Position numbers and translations under genes: made by a program
Shown here: positions 7,229 through 16,847 of the stretch, in pieces
How positions within the stretch are numbered: position 1 is the stretch's first letter
How the letters are laid out: every line of letters begins with the position of its first letter
DNA from: Alphaproteobacteria bacterium US3C007
GTDB lineage: Bacteria; Pseudomonadota; Alphaproteobacteria; Rhodobacterales; Rhodobacteraceae
NCBI GenBank assembly: GCA_034423775.1
Contig: CP139918.1
Coordinates: forward strand, 868,001 to 932,000
Direction of reading: 5' to 3'
Length of the DNA: 64,000 nt
Notes under the pieces: generated by a model
Told to the model about the DNA's origin: nothing
Database searches by the model: none
The model's input: only the letters and a program-made list of their open reading frames with translations

Positions 7229-9739
7229 ATGACCGAACAAGAAACCGTCAATTTATCCATCGAAGGCATGAGTTGTGCTTCCTGTGTCGGCAGGGTCGAG
7301 CAGGGGTTAAACGGTGTGGATGGCGTGACCAACGCAACCGTTAATCTTGCGACAGAGGCGGCGACGGTGACGGTTTCTGGGCCGGACGGCCTGAAATCCG
7401 CCGTCAATGCTTTGACCGACCTTGGATATCCCGCCCGTACGTCGCGTATCACATTGAACATCGCATCAATGACATGCGCGTCCTGTGTTGGACGTGTCGA
7501 GAAAGCCTTCATGACGGCACCCGGCGTGCTTGAGGCGTCGGTCAACCTCGCGGCGGAAAATGCAACTATTGTGTATGTCACCGGGGCGACGACAGCCGAA
7601 CACCTTGTCGCTGTCAGCAGCGACGCTGGCTACCCGGCCGAAGTCGCGCAAGCAGACGCGCAGGCCTCGCGTTCAGAGAACAAAGCCGATGAAGCAAAGG
7701 CCCTCCTGAATCGCGTTGTTTTCGCAGCCATCCTTACTGTGCCCGTGTTTGTTCTGGAAATGGGTGCGCATACAATCCCCAGCTTTCACCATCTGATCGA
7801 ACGTACCATCGGCATTCAAACATCTTGGCTCATTCAATTTGTTCTTGCGACGATTGTTCTCTTTGGCCCGGGGTGGGGGTTCTTCGCTAAGGGTATCCCC
7901 GCTCTGCTGAGACGTACGCCTGATATGAACAGCCTCGTGGCTCTCGGTACAGGTGCAGCATGGAGCTATTCGGTTGTCGCAACATTCCTGCCGCAGGTGC
8001 TGCCGGATGGTGTCCGTGCGGTCTACTTTGAAGCAGCAGCTGTTATTGTTGTGCTTATTTTGCTTGGGCGGTGGCTCGAGGCACGTGCCAAAGGAAGAAC
8101 CGGCGCCGCGATTCAAGCGCTCTTGGGATTGCAAGCAAAGACAGCCCGCGTTTTGCGTGATGGTGAAACCGTCGAGGTCGACATCGACAGGCTTGCAATA
8201 GGCGATCTCGTCCTTGTGCGCCCCGGTGAACGGATTCCGGTTGACGGCGCCGTCACTGAAGGCAGCAGCAACGTTGATGAAAGCATGATCACCGGCGAAC
8301 CGCTTGCAGTGCCAAAAAGCGCTGATGATTTCGTCACTGGCGGGACCGTCAATGGCACCGGCAGCCTGACCTTCGCAGCCACACGGGTTGGTGCAGATAC
8401 GACCCTCGCACAGATCATTCGCATGGTCGAAGAGGCGCAGGGTGCAAAGTTGCCCATCCAGGGTTTGGTGGACCGCGTCACCATGTGGTTTGTGCCCGCT
8501 GTTCTGGCACTTGCACTGCTGACCGTTATTGTTTGGCTTTTGATCGGTCCTGATCCCGCCCTGACCTTTGCGTTGGTTGCAGGCGTATCAGTCCTGATTA
8601 TCGCATGCCCCTGTGCAATGGGCTTGGCAACGCCCACCTCAATTATGGTCGGTACCGGACGGGCTGCCGAAATGGGTGTATTGTTCCGCAAAGGTGATGC
8701 GCTGCAGCATCTCAACGAAGTTGAAATCATCGCGCTGGACAAGACCGGCACTGTGACTGAAGGCCAACCAACACTCACAGACTTGATCACCACACAAGGC
8801 TTTGAACGCTCCGGAACCCTCGCCCTAATAGCTGCTGTTGAAGCGCAGTCAGAACATCCTGTTGCCGAGGCCATCGTGCGCTCGGCCGTCGAGGAAGGTC
8901 TGGATTTCCCCACTGCGACAGATTTCCGATCCGTGACCGGCTACGGCGTCGAGGCTATGGTCGACGGTCGAAAAGTGCTTGTCGGTGCAGACCGATTTAT
9001 GGCGCAGCAAAACATCGACACCAAAGCGCTTGAGGCTGACGAACGCTCACTGGCAGAGCAGGGGAGGACAGCGCTCTACGCGGCGATCGACGGATCTCTG
9101 GCTGCCGTGATCGCTGTTGCTGACCCTGTCAAAGCGTCCAGTGCCAGCGTCATCGAAGCTTTGCACGCCCGCGGGCTCAAGGTCGCGATGATTACTGGGG
9201 ACAAACAGGAGACGGCTGATGCCATCGGTCGTGCGGTTGGGATCGACGAGGTGATTGCTGGCGTATTACCTGATGGAAAGGTGAAGGCTCTTGAAAGACT
9301 AAGGCAAGGCGGACGCAAGATCGCCTTTGTCGGCGATGGCATTAATGATGCGCCTGCACTTGCACACGCCGATGTTGGGATTGCTATTGGTACAGGAACT
9401 GATGTCGCCATCGAGAGCGCAGACGTCGTGTTGATGTCCGGCGACCTGCGCGGTGTTGTGAATGCGGCCGAGGTGTCACAGGCGACAATGCGCAACATCC
9501 ACCAGAACCTTATCTGGGCATTTGGATATAACGTTGCCTTGATCCCGGTTGCGGCAGGTGCGCTTTACCCGACCTTTGGATTGCTTCTGTCACCGGTTTT
9601 CGCTGCCGGTGCCATGGCACTTTCATCAGTCTCGGTTCTGACCAACGCCCTGCGTTTGCGGCGCATCAGGCCAAAAATGCCCGATGCAGCGCCACTCAAG
9701 GGCAGATCACCCCAATTGACAACGCAGCCCGCAGAATAG
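7229..9739 (+). CDS. copA: Cu(I)-exporting P1B-type ATPase
   Basis: An 836-aa inner-membrane pump that moves cytosolic Cu(I) outward using ATP. Two N-terminal HMA domains carry MSCASC and MTCASC. The membrane ion motif is [10 protein letters not shown], the phosphorylation site DKTGT, the nucleotide-domain motif SEHPVAEA and the hinge GDGINDAP. These put it in the CopA (P1B-1) group. I start it at ATG 7229, which has AGGAG upstream; an in-frame GTG at 7181 lies inside the CueR promoter and is rejected. It is followed after 9 bases by cueR, an autoregulated layout. Confidence 0.96.
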   Translation: MTEQETVNLSIEGMSCASCVGRVEQGLNGVDGVTNATVNLATEAATVTVSGPDGLKSAVNALTDLGYPARTSRITLNIASMTCASCVGRVEKAFMTAPGVLEASVNLAAENATIVYVTGATTAEHLVAVSSDAGYPAEVAQADAQASRSENKADEAKALLNRVVFAAILTVPVFVLEMGAHTIPSFHHLIERTIGIQTSWLIQFVLATIVLFGPGWGFFAKGIPALLRRTPDMNSLVALGTGAAWSYSVVATFLPQVLPDGVRAVYFEAAAVIVVLILLGRWLEARAKGRTGAAIQALLGLQAKTARVLRDGETVEVDIDRLAIGDLVLVRPGERIPVDGAVTEGSSNVDESMITGEPLAVPKSADDFVTGGTVNGTGSLTFAATRVGADTTLAQIIRMVEEAQGAKLPIQGLVDRVTMWFVPAVLALALLTVIVWLLIGPDPALTFALVAGVSVLIIACPCAMGLATPTSIMVGTGRAAEMGVLFRKGDALQHLNEVEIIALDKTGTVTEGQPTLTDLITTQGFERSGTLALIAAVEAQSEHPVAEAIVRSAVEEGLDFPTATDFRSVTGYGVEAMVDGRKVLVGADRFMAQQNIDTKALEADERSLAEQGRTALYAAIDGSLAAVIAVADPVKASSASVIEALHARGLKVAMITGDKQETADAIGRAVGIDEVIAGVLPDGKVKALERLRQGGRKIAFVGDGINDAPALAHADVGIAIGTGTDVAIESADVVLMSGDLRGVVNAAEVSQATMRNIHQNLIWAFGYNVALIPVAAGALYPTFGLLLSPVFAAGAMALSSVSVLTNALRLRRIRPKMPDAAPLKGRSPQLTTQPAE

Positions 9740-9748
9740 GAGTTCGCA

Positions 9749-10138
9749 ATGAATATCGGAGAAGTTTCTGAACGCTCGGGATTGCCGCCAAAGACGATCC
9801 GTTACTATGAAGACATTAATCTCGTCCGCCCGCTGCGCAGTGACAATGGGTACCGCAGTTTCCGTGAAAGCGACATTCACAAGCTCGCGTTCTTGGGACG
9901 CGCGCGGGCTTTGGGGTTTTCAATCGAAGACTGTCGTACCTTGCTGAGCTTGTACGAAGATGAGACCCGCGAGAGTGCTCAGGTAAAGGCAGTGGCCAAA
10001 GAACATTTGACTGAGATCGACAACAAAATTGCACAGCTCAAATCTATGCGCGAGACCCTGTCTCATCTCATTGAGGCCTGCCAAGGCGACCATCGCCCTG
10101 ACTGTCCGATCCTGAAGGATCTGTCGCGGGGCATCTGA
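9749..10138 (+). CDS. cueR: Copper-responsive MerR-family regulator CueR
   Basis: A 129-aa regulator. The N-terminal MerR winged helix-turn-helix is IGEVSERSGLPPKTIRYYE, a dimerisation coiled coil spans about 75-110, and the C-terminal metal loop is CQGDHRPDCP, with two Cys eight residues apart as in CueR (the pair that holds one Cu(I)). It binds overlong-spacer promoters and activates them when copper is bound. Three such promoters are visible in this window. It is co-transcribed with copA (9-base gap; AGGAG ribosome site). Confidence 0.94.
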   Translation: MNIGEVSERSGLPPKTIRYYEDINLVRPLRSDNGYRSFRESDIHKLAFLGRARALGFSIEDCRTLLSLYEDETRESAQVKAVAKEHLTEIDNKIAQLKSMRETLSHLIEACQGDHRPDCPILKDLSRGI

Positions 10139-10169
10139 CCTCATGGCCAAATAGATATCGATTTTTCTG

Positions 10170-10177
10170 GTTTCTTC
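10170..10177. repeat. IS66 target-site duplication, left copy
   Basis: GTTTCTTC directly before the left end of the IS66 element, repeated exactly at 13260-13267 after its right end. Eight bases is the length this family makes, so the element inserted here once and has not been rearranged since. Confidence 0.9.
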
Positions 10178-10286
10178 GTAAGCGGTGCGCCGTGCCCACC
10201 TTCCTGACGTCATCCTGATCTGCGAGTCCGTTTCCAAGAGTAGATTTGGAAAGGAGACGGCGTTGGTAGGACATATAGAGCACCAT

Positions 10287-10664
10287 ATGGAGGACATTGG
10301 CCGTATGGAGGTCATGGTTGGGCCTTCGGGCAAGCGGAACTGGTCTGATGCGTTCAAGGGCCGGGTTGTTGCGGAGACGCTAGTGCCCGGTGTGACGGTC
10401 AACGAGGTGGCGCGGCGACATGATTTGCGGCCCATTCATCTGTCTTCGTGGCGGCGGTTGGCGAAGGACGGGAAGTTGGTTGTGCCGGATTTGACGGGAG
10501 CCGATTTTGCGCCGGTGGTTCTGGAGCCCGAGGCACCACCATCTGCGACTGCGCCGGAAAGTGCCGTTGAGATTGTGCAGGGTTCGATCATCATCCGCTT
10601 GGATGCGGGAACCCCGCCTGACCGGATTGCCGAGATTGCCCATGCGCTGTCCGCACGCGCATGA
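10287..10664 (+). CDS. tnpA: IS66 TnpA-like accessory protein
   Basis: About 125 aa. A helix-turn-helix region of the IS66 OrfA/IS3 OrfA kind is seen at SDAFKGRVVAET and VNEVARRHDLRPIHLSSWRR. It is the first gene of the element and overlaps tnpB by four bases. The start is uncertain between ATG 10287, 10305 and 10314; the ribosome sites are weak for each. In this family TnpA and TnpB are needed with TnpC for transposition. Confidence 0.85.
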   Translation: MEDIGRMEVMVGPSGKRNWSDAFKGRVVAETLVPGVTVNEVARRHDLRPIHLSSWRRLAKDGKLVVPDLTGADFAPVVLEPEAPPSATAPESAVEIVQGSIIIRLDAGTPPDRIAEIAHALSARA

Positions 10665-11014
10665 TGTTCCCCTCGAACCGGGTGCGGATCGTGGTGGCGA
10701 CCAAGCCGGTAGACTTCCGCAAAGGCCATGACGGGCTGGCGGCGCTGGTCAAGACCGAGTTGCGCAAAGAGCCGTTCACCGGGACCGTATTTGTGTTCCG
10801 CGCGAAGCGGGCGGACCGGCTGAAGCTGCTCTACTGGGATGGCACCGGGCTGGTGATGGCCTACAAGCGGCTGGAGGAAACGACCTTCACGTGGCCAGCA
10901 ATCAAAGACGGTCTGATGGCTCTGAACCATGCCCAGTTTGAGGCACTGTTCTCGGGATTGGACTGGCGGAAAGTGAAGGCTTTGGCAGCACGTCCGCCGA
11001 CTGCGGCAGAGTGA
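10661..11014 (+). CDS. tnpB: IS66 TnpB protein
   Basis: A 117-aa protein of the IS66 Orf2 family (TnpB). The recognisable start is MMFPSNRVRIVVATKPVDFRK, with VFRAKRADRLKLLYWDGTG in the middle. It overlaps tnpA in an ATGA junction. Its exact biochemical role in IS66 is unknown; it is required with TnpA and TnpC. It appears intact. Confidence 0.93.
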   Translation: MMFPSNRVRIVVATKPVDFRKGHDGLAALVKTELRKEPFTGTVFVFRAKRADRLKLLYWDGTGLVMAYKRLEETTFTWPAIKDGLMALNHAQFEALFSGLDWRKVKALAARPPTAAE

Positions 11015-11068
11015 ATCAGGCAGACTTTTACACGGGTGATTGGTGGCATCTTTTGATAGGTACCCGCC

Positions 11069-12688
11069 ATGATGATGGGTTCAAATCTTCCAGATGATAT
11101 TGATACACTGAAGGCCATGATCCTGCCTCCTCAGGCTGAGATTGCTCAGCGGGATGCGTTGGTTGCGGATCGGGACGCTGTTATTGAACGCAAGGAAGAT
11201 TGCATCCAGCGGCTGGAGAAGTTGGTCGCTGACTTCAAACGCGCCTTGTTCGGCGCGCGCTCCGAGAAAGCCAGTCCTGAGCAATTTGAGCTGGCGCTGG
11301 AAGACATCGAAACGGCAATGGCGGCGGTTCATGCCGAAGACGAAGCCCTTGATCCGCCTGCGCCGCCCACGGCAAAGCCGCGTAAGACCAATCGTGGGTC
11401 GCTCCCCAAACATCTGCCACGCATCGAAGAGGTGATTGCGCCCGACAGCACAATCTGCGGCTGCGGCAGCGAGCGCCATGTGATTGGTGAGGATAAAACT
11501 GAACGGCTGGACATCATTCCCGCCCAGTTCCGTGTGATCGTGACCCGACGCCCGAAGTATGCCTGCCGATCCTGCACAGACGGGATCGTTTAGGCACCCG
11601 CACCTGCGCGCCTCATCCCCGGCGGTATGCCGACAGAGGCCACCGTGGCACATGTGCTGGTCAGCAAATACGCAGATCATCTGCCGCTGTATCGTCAGGC
11701 TCAAATTTACAGCCGCCAGGGCGTCGATCTGGACCGTTCGACCCTCGCAGGGTGGGTTGGCAAGGCGGCCTATGAGTTGCGGCCGGTATTTGATGCGCTG
11801 ATGGCTGACCTGAAGCAATCCACCAAGCTCTTCATGGACGAGACCCGCGCCCCAGTGCTCGATCCTGGAAAACGCAAAACCAAAACCGGCTACTTCTGGG
11901 CGCTGGCCCGCGATGATCGATCATGGGGCGGCACAGCACCGCCGGGCGTGGCCTTCACCTATGCGCCGGGAAGATCGGGGCAATATGCGGATGATATTTT
12001 GAGGGGCTTCTCAGGCATCCTGCAAGTGGATGGCTATGCAGGCTACAATCGCCTGCTCAAACGCACGAGCGGCAGTGTCGCATTGGCATATTGTTGGGCG
12101 CACGCACGTCGCAAACTGCACGAGGTCGCACAATCCGGTACAGCCTCTATCGCAGAAGAGGGGCTAAAACAGATTGCCGCCCTCTACCGCATCGAAAAGG
12201 ATATCCGGGGTCTGACCGCCGAAGCTCGACTGGCCGCACGGCAAGACCGTTCGGCCCCTTTGATCGCCGATTTTGAAACATGGCTGACTGACAACCGCGC
12301 TCGTGTCTCATCCAAAGCACCCTTGGGCGAAGCGCTCAAGTACATCGCCAAATACTGGGATGGCCTTTGCATGTTCCTCGCCGATGGCCGCATCGAGATG
12401 GACTCCAATGCCGTCGAGCGGACCATCCGCCCCATCACCTTGAACCGCAAAAACGCGCTCTTTGCCGGTCACGATGCTGGCGCTGCAAACTGGGGCATCA
12501 TCGCCTCCCTGATCGAGACCTGCAAACTCAATGCAGTCGATCCGCACGCCTATCTGGCTGACACACTCTCAGCCATTGTGAACGGCCACAAACAATCTGA
12601 TATCGACGCGCTGCTGCCATGGAATTACAACAGGGCATGCCGGAAGGGGAGCGCACATGAGCATCATCGAATTGAAGGTCACGCTTGA
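11069..12688 (+). pseudogene. tnpC: IS66 transposase TnpC with in-frame amber codon
   Basis: The reading frame runs for about 540 codons but contains one TAG at 11591-11593, between DGIV and APAPARLIPGGMP. Relatives usually read VQAPAPARLIPGG there, so the change is CAG to TAG. Before the stop are the coiled-coil leader and the zinc-binding CGCG...CRSC region. After it is the DDE core: DETRAP, QVDGYAGYNR and the glutamate in SNAVERTIRP. An internal ATG at 11627 could restart translation of the catalytic part. Unless suppressed, the product is split, so I call it a pseudogene. Confidence 0.85.
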
Positions 12689-13232
12689 GTATATCGAGCC
12701 TGCCGTCACCCGTATCCTGCAAGTGCCCGCTGACATCCGCCTGGACCGCCTGCACCTGACGCTGCAGGCCGCCATGGGCTGGACCAATTCCCATCTTTAC
12801 ATGTTCGAGGCAGAGGGCACGACCTGGGGGCTGCCCGACCCGGACTTTGGCGGCGATGACCTGCCTGCAAACAAAACCACATTGGCCGGGGTTCTCGAAG
12901 ACACCGGCGCGCGCACCATCCGCTACATCTATGACTTCGGCGATAGCTGGGAACATATGCTGCAGATCAGCAAGATCACCGATCCAATCCCCGGTGACCT
13001 CTATCCCCGTCTGACAGACATCTCGGGCCGATGCCCGCCAGAAGACGTCGGCGGCTTCCCCGGATATGAAGAGTTCGTTGAGGCCATGGCCGACCCCAAG
13101 CACCCAGAACACGCAAGCCTCAAAGAATGGTATGGTGGCGCGTTCGACCCAAGCACTCCGCCAGCAGACGAACTGCGCTTCGAAGTGCTCAGGCTGGCAA
13201 AACGTTGGAAAGCGAAAAAGCCAGTAAACTGA
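12657..13232 (+). CDS. pRiA4b ORF-3-like protein, IS66 passenger
   Basis: A 191-aa protein of the plasmid pRiA4b ORF-3 family. The start SIIELKVTLEYIEPAVTRIL, the HLYMFE strand and YDFGDSWEHML are the familiar features. It overlaps the end of tnpC by 32 bases in another frame and ends 27 bases before the right end of the IS, so it moves with the element. Family members often sit in mobile elements; no biochemical role is known to me. It looks intact. Confidence 0.88.
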   Translation: MSIIELKVTLEYIEPAVTRILQVPADIRLDRLHLTLQAAMGWTNSHLYMFEAEGTTWGLPDPDFGGDDLPANKTTLAGVLEDTGARTIRYIYDFGDSWEHMLQISKITDPIPGDLYPRLTDISGRCPPEDVGGFPGYEEFVEAMADPKHPEHASLKEWYGGAFDPSTPPADELRFEVLRLAKRWKAKKPVN

Positions 13233-13259
13233 TCAACGTGGGGGCAACGCACCGCTTTC

Positions 13260-13267
13260 GTTTCTTC
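13260..13267. repeat. IS66 target-site duplication, right copy
   Basis: Exact copy of the GTTTCTTC found at 10170-10177, starting at the base after the right end of the IS66 element. Confidence 0.9.
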
Positions 13268-13324
13268 GAACCCTCCAGCACCCGATAGTTGTTCTTCCTC
13301 TATCAACAGAAAGAGGAGGAAATA

Positions 13325-13435
13325 ATGTCGGCCAAGGCACGCTATGACAGCCGGTGGTACTGTAACCTGATGTCTGGAAATTTGTCTGAGGTTTGCGCTT
13401 TGATGCGTTTTACTGGGGGGCATGCCCCCCAGTAA
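13325..13435 (+). pseudogene. 5' remnant of an unknown gene cut by the IS256 element
   Basis: A strong ribosome site (GAGGAGG) precedes ATG 13325 and the codons for MSAKARYDSRWY. The IS256 end begins at about 13362, so the reading frame then runs into the element and stops at 13435. This looks like the first dozen codons of an older gene. The family is not recognised and the rest of the gene is not seen after the element. Confidence 0.35.
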
Positions 13436-13440
13436 AACGC
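13405..13440. repeat. Perfect 36-base palindrome inside IS256
   Basis: Both 18-base halves are exact reverse complements: GCGTTTTACTGGGGGGCA and its complement, with no central loop. It lies 51 bases before the transposase start. As RNA it would form an extremely stable hairpin, which could stop outside transcripts from expressing the transposase. It would also be prone to cruciform formation and deletion. Confidence 0.9.
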
Positions 13441-13491
13441 GGCGCCATCGTGCTATCCCATGGAGTTGGAAAACATTCATGGAGGAAGCGA

Positions 13492-14673
13492 ATGGACCTA
13501 CGAGACGATACGACGATTCACGCGATCATGGAATATCTGATCGCTAACGGAGCTATAGGCATGGCGCGGGTTTTCGGCCAGCTTTTTGAGCTGGCGATGC
13601 AAGTTGAACGAGAACAGCACCTGAAGGCAGCACACTATGAGCGGACACCGGAGAGGCTGGGATACGCCAATGGCTACAAACCCAAGCAGATCGACACCCC
13701 TGCCGGAACCGTCACCATTCAGGTGCCCAAGACGGCGGGCCATGGGGACGATCCGTTTTACCCCCAGTCCCTTGAACGCGGGCAACGATCTTCGCGCGCG
13801 GTCATGCTGGCAGTGGCCGAGATGTACATCAAAGGCGTCTCCACGCGCCAGGCCGAGGACGTGATGCGCGAGTTCGGGATCGAGAGCCTCTCTTCGACGC
13901 AAGTGAGCCGGGCTACCAAGCTGCTGGATGAAGAACTGGCCGCGTGGCGCAACCGCCCCCTCGACCAGATGAAGTACCTCATTCTGGATGCGCGCTACGA
14001 AAAGGCCCGCCATGACGGCGTTGTACGCGATGTAGCAGTGCTTTCGGCCATCGGAGTGGGGCTGGATGAGCGCAGACACGTTCTGGGCCTCTCCGTGGCA
14101 CTCTCCGAGGCCGAGGTGCATTGGCGCGCATTCCTGGAAAGCCTGCAAGCCCGCGGTATGCGTGGCGCGACCTTCATTGTCTCCGATGACCATGCCGGGC
14201 TGAAAGCGGCACGGCGCGCTATACTGGGGGCGGCAACCTGGCAACGCTGCCAATTCCATCTGGCCCAGAACGCCGTACAGCACGGCCCCAACAACGACAT
14301 CAGAAAACGCATCGGAAAACAGCTCAGATCTGTCTGGAACGCGTCATCGCTTCAAGCCGCCGAGGCGGAACTGACCGCTCTCGTGGCCAGCTATCGCGAC
14401 AAGCATCCAGACTTCGCCGACTGGTTGGAAAGCAATGTGCCCGAGGGGCTCGCAGTCTTCACTTTGCCCGACGCCCACCAAAAACGCATGCGCACATCGA
14501 ACGGCATCGAGCGGCCAATCCAGCAGGAACTCAAGCGGCGCACCTCAAAGGTCAGGGTCTTTCCAAACCTCGACTCGCTGGAGCGCCTTTCAACCGCAGT
14601 GCTCGTCGAAATCGACGAAAAATGGGAGACCGAAACCAAGGCATATATCAAATGGGAGCAGCACGATGACTGA
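13492..14673 (+). CDS. IS256-family (Mutator-type) transposase
   Basis: A 393-aa DDE transposase. Hallmarks are YANGYKPKQI and VPKT near the start, the region LILDARYEKAR (first Asp), IVSDDHAGLKAARR (second Asp), the QRCQFHLAQNA signature of the family, and NGIERPIQQELKRRT (third acidic residue). I start at ATG 13492, which has GGAGG at the correct distance; the frame extends further upstream through the palindrome. It appears full-length. Confidence 0.94.
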   Translation: MDLRDDTTIHAIMEYLIANGAIGMARVFGQLFELAMQVEREQHLKAAHYERTPERLGYANGYKPKQIDTPAGTVTIQVPKTAGHGDDPFYPQSLERGQRSSRAVMLAVAEMYIKGVSTRQAEDVMREFGIESLSSTQVSRATKLLDEELAAWRNRPLDQMKYLILDARYEKARHDGVVRDVAVLSAIGVGLDERRHVLGLSVALSEAEVHWRAFLESLQARGMRGATFIVSDDHAGLKAARRAILGAATWQRCQFHLAQNAVQHGPNNDIRKRIGKQLRSVWNASSLQAAEAELTALVASYRDKHPDFADWLESNVPEGLAVFTLPDAHQKRMRTSNGIERPIQQELKRRTSKVRVFPNLDSLERLSTAVLVEIDEKWETETKAYIKWEQHDD

Positions 14674-14706
14674 AACACTCTCGGCAATTTCCAGACGTCA
14701 GGTTGC

Positions 14707-15108
14707 GTAATCGGCGGTTGTCGGACTGCTCCCTGTTTGACCATATTCCTTGCGGGGCATCATTGCTGCCATTGGGAAACAAAGTCCGCACAATCAGTCT
14801 AAGTGTTTGATTGCTAGACCTTGTCATGCCCCTGAGAAACAAACGGGTGATGTTCGGGACGGCCATCTTGATGATCTCGAAGTCGTGAGAATAACTAGTT
14901 TGACCTTCCACTGACAGGAAGTCTTACGGATGTGGAAAGTGCTTGGGGTGCTAGCCGAATCCTAGGGTCAGTTAACGAAATCGTTGCCATGCTTCGAAAG
15001 ATGGCGGCGGACATTCTGTAAACTTGATCTGACCGATAGCGGTAAGCTCAGGCAAGCCGAAAACCTCTACACCAACAATGTCCTTCGCTTAATCAGGAAC
15101 AACCTATC
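14707..15108. other. Gap with a CueR promoter and no clear gene
   Basis: 402 bases between the IS256 right end and the second oxidase. The only interpretable signal is the CueR-type promoter at 14900-14930, which leaves a leader of about 180 bases before the oxidase start. A minus-strand frame runs over 14648-14911 but matches nothing I know and crosses the IS end, so I do not call it. Confidence 0.6.
14900..14930 (+). promoter_or_regulatory. CueR-type promoter of the second multicopper oxidase
   Basis: -35 TTGACC, a 19-base spacer with dyad TTCC-ACTGACA-GGAA, then TACGGA as a weak -10. The spacing and dyad match the copA promoter in this window, so the oxidase at 15109 should be induced with copA by CueR and Cu(I). 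Confidence 0.7.
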
Positions 15109-16605
15109 ATGCTCTCCCGTCGTTCATTCCTCGAAACGTCTTCGTCAGCTTTGTTAACATCAGTCAGTCTCGGTTCGGGAATGGCGCAAGCTCAGACCAT
15201 TCAACCGCATCAATTAAGAGTTGGGATGCGCACGCTTGATGTGAGCGGCAGGGCCGCGACGGTTTTTGGGATCACCAACGCACAAGGCAAGCAGGGACTG
15301 GATATTTTCCAGTCGGATGGCTTTAATGTTCAGGTCACCAATGATCTGACCAAGCCAACCGTGATCCATTGGCATGGATTGACACCACCTTTTGCGTCAG
15401 ACGGAAGCAATGTCTCCCAAGCTGTCATTCAGGGCAGTGGATCGCACGACTACCAGTTTGATCTGGAGCGGGCCGGTACGAACTGGATGCATTCGCACCA
15501 CGGATTACAAGAGGCCAATCTGATGGCTGCACCCTTGATCGTGCGCGCCGATAATGAACGCGACATCGACCGACAAGACGTGACTATACTGTTGCAGGAT
15601 TTCAGCTTCACCCCGCCTGAGGAAATTTTTGCGGGATTGCGTGGTGGCACGATCGCCCCGGTTGGCTCTGGTATGGCGGCAATGGACATGGGCATGGTGC
15701 GTGGCGGGAATGCCAGTATGCCAACCATGGATCATAGCCAAATGAACATGACCCAACCTATGGCAGGCATGGATCACGGCCAGATTGATATGGGCGAGAT
15801 GGACCTCAACGATGTCACGTTTGACGCATATCTCGCAAACGATCGCGATCTAACTGACCCCGAAGTGGTGCAGGTCGATCGTGGAGCCAAAGTTCGCCTC
15901 AGGATCATCAACGCGGCGTCTTCGACCAATTTTTGGGTCGATCTAGGCACTTTGAATGCGAGCCTCATGGCCGTTGATGGCATGAACGTGAAGCCCGTCT
16001 TCGGGCGGCGGTTTGAACTAGCAATGGCCCAGCGACTCGACATCGATATTCAGGTGCCACAGTCTGGTGGCGCTTTCCCGATACTCGCACAGCGTGAAGG
16101 TGACCGAACCCGCACTGGCATAATCTTGGCAACGCAAGGTGCTGAAATTACGCGACTGCAAAATGAAGCGGAAACAATTGTTGCTCCCATCCTCCTTGAT
16201 CTGGAACGGCAACTTTCGGCATTGAACCCCCTAGCAGAACGCCCAGTTGAACGTAGATTTGCGGTCGATCTGACAGGTGACATGACGTCTTATGTTTGGG
16301 GTATCAATGGTGCCGCCTTTGGCGATCATACACCCTTGGACATGGGATTCGGCGAACGTGTGGAAATTGTCCTTCGCAACCAAACAATGATGTCCCATCC
16401 AATGCATCTGCACGGCCATCATTTTCAGGTGGTAGGACTGGGGCAAAGTCGATTGCGCGGCGCTATGCGTGATACAGTCATTGTTCCACCAATGGAGAGT
16501 GTGACGATCCAATTTGATGCGGACAATGCTGGTGAGTGGCCGCTACACTGTCACAATGCGTATCACCTCGAAGCCGGTATGATGACGACGGTAAGGGTCG
16601 GCTAG
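15109..16605 (+). CDS. CopA/PcoA-type multicopper oxidase with Met-rich loop
   Basis: A 498-aa periplasmic oxidase with Tat signal SRRSFLETSSSALL. Copper-ligand blocks are HWHG at 87-90, WMHSHHG at 126-132, HPMHLHGHHF and HCHNAYH near the end. Residues about 187-236 are rich in Met, His and Asp (MDHSQMNM, MAGMDHGQIDMGEMD), the Cu(I)-binding loop typical of PcoA/CopA resistance oxidases. It should oxidise Cu(I) in the periplasm. A CueR-type promoter lies upstream at 14900-14930, unlike the oxidase at 4288, which belongs to the operon behind the two-component system. Confidence 0.93.
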   Translation: MLSRRSFLETSSSALLTSVSLGSGMAQAQTIQPHQLRVGMRTLDVSGRAATVFGITNAQGKQGLDIFQSDGFNVQVTNDLTKPTVIHWHGLTPPFASDGSNVSQAVIQGSGSHDYQFDLERAGTNWMHSHHGLQEANLMAAPLIVRADNERDIDRQDVTILLQDFSFTPPEEIFAGLRGGTIAPVGSGMAAMDMGMVRGGNASMPTMDHSQMNMTQPMAGMDHGQIDMGEMDLNDVTFDAYLANDRDLTDPEVVQVDRGAKVRLRIINAASSTNFWVDLGTLNASLMAVDGMNVKPVFGRRFELAMAQRLDIDIQVPQSGGAFPILAQREGDRTRTGIILATQGAEITRLQNEAETIVAPILLDLERQLSALNPLAERPVERRFAVDLTGDMTSYVWGINGAAFGDHTPLDMGFGERVEIVLRNQTMMSHPMHLHGHHFQVVGLGQSRLRGAMRDTVIVPPMESVTIQFDADNAGEWPLHCHNAYHLEAGMMTTVRVG

Positions 16606-16847
16606 AAGAGATTTCCGGCAGGTAGCAATTTCTTCGGCTGCTTCAGAATAGCTGTCCATCGCGGTATACGTCCAAAGTGCGCGGCAAGATGTCTCAAGCG
16701 TGCGGGTTATCTTGGTCGATACCTCAATTACCGTTACGTAAAATCTTTCAGCCAGCACAATGGCAAAACACGTGCGGGTTTGAGGGTAATTGCGACGTGT
16801 GTGATGACATTGTATCAGGCCACGTAATTGAAACTGGGGGGCCTGTC

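Larger units (their letters stand above)
10178..13259 (+). mobile_element. IS66-family insertion sequence with passenger gene
   Basis: A 3,082-base element with imperfect inverted ends: left GTAAGCGGTGCGCCGTGCCC, right (reverse complement) GAAAGCGGTGCGTTGCCCCC. It is flanked by the 8-base duplication GTTTCTTC. It carries the usual tnpA, tnpB, tnpC order plus a pRiA4b ORF3-like gene overlapping the end of tnpC. tnpC has an internal amber codon, so the copy may not move by itself. Confidence 0.93.
13362..14706 (+). mobile_element. IS256-family insertion sequence
   Basis: The inverted ends match 19 of 21: left GTAACCTGATGTCTGGAAATT; right, as reverse complement, GCAACCTGACGTCTGGAAATT. One transposase gene fills the element. 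The flanks (GTGGTACT and GTAATCGG) do not form a target duplication, so a neighbour was probably deleted after insertion. A perfect 36-base palindrome lies between the left end and the transposase. Confidence 0.85.

Noticed and set aside
8113..8913. 266-codon open frame antisense to copA
   Set aside because: No recognisable motifs; it mirrors the codon pattern of copA and has no ribosome site or neighbours in that direction.
13498..14283. 261-codon open frame antisense to the IS256 transposase
   Set aside because: Shadow of the transposase coding strand with no family resemblance.
13354..14714. Target duplication for the IS256 element
   Set aside because: The eight-base flanks GTGGTACT and GTAATCGG do not match.
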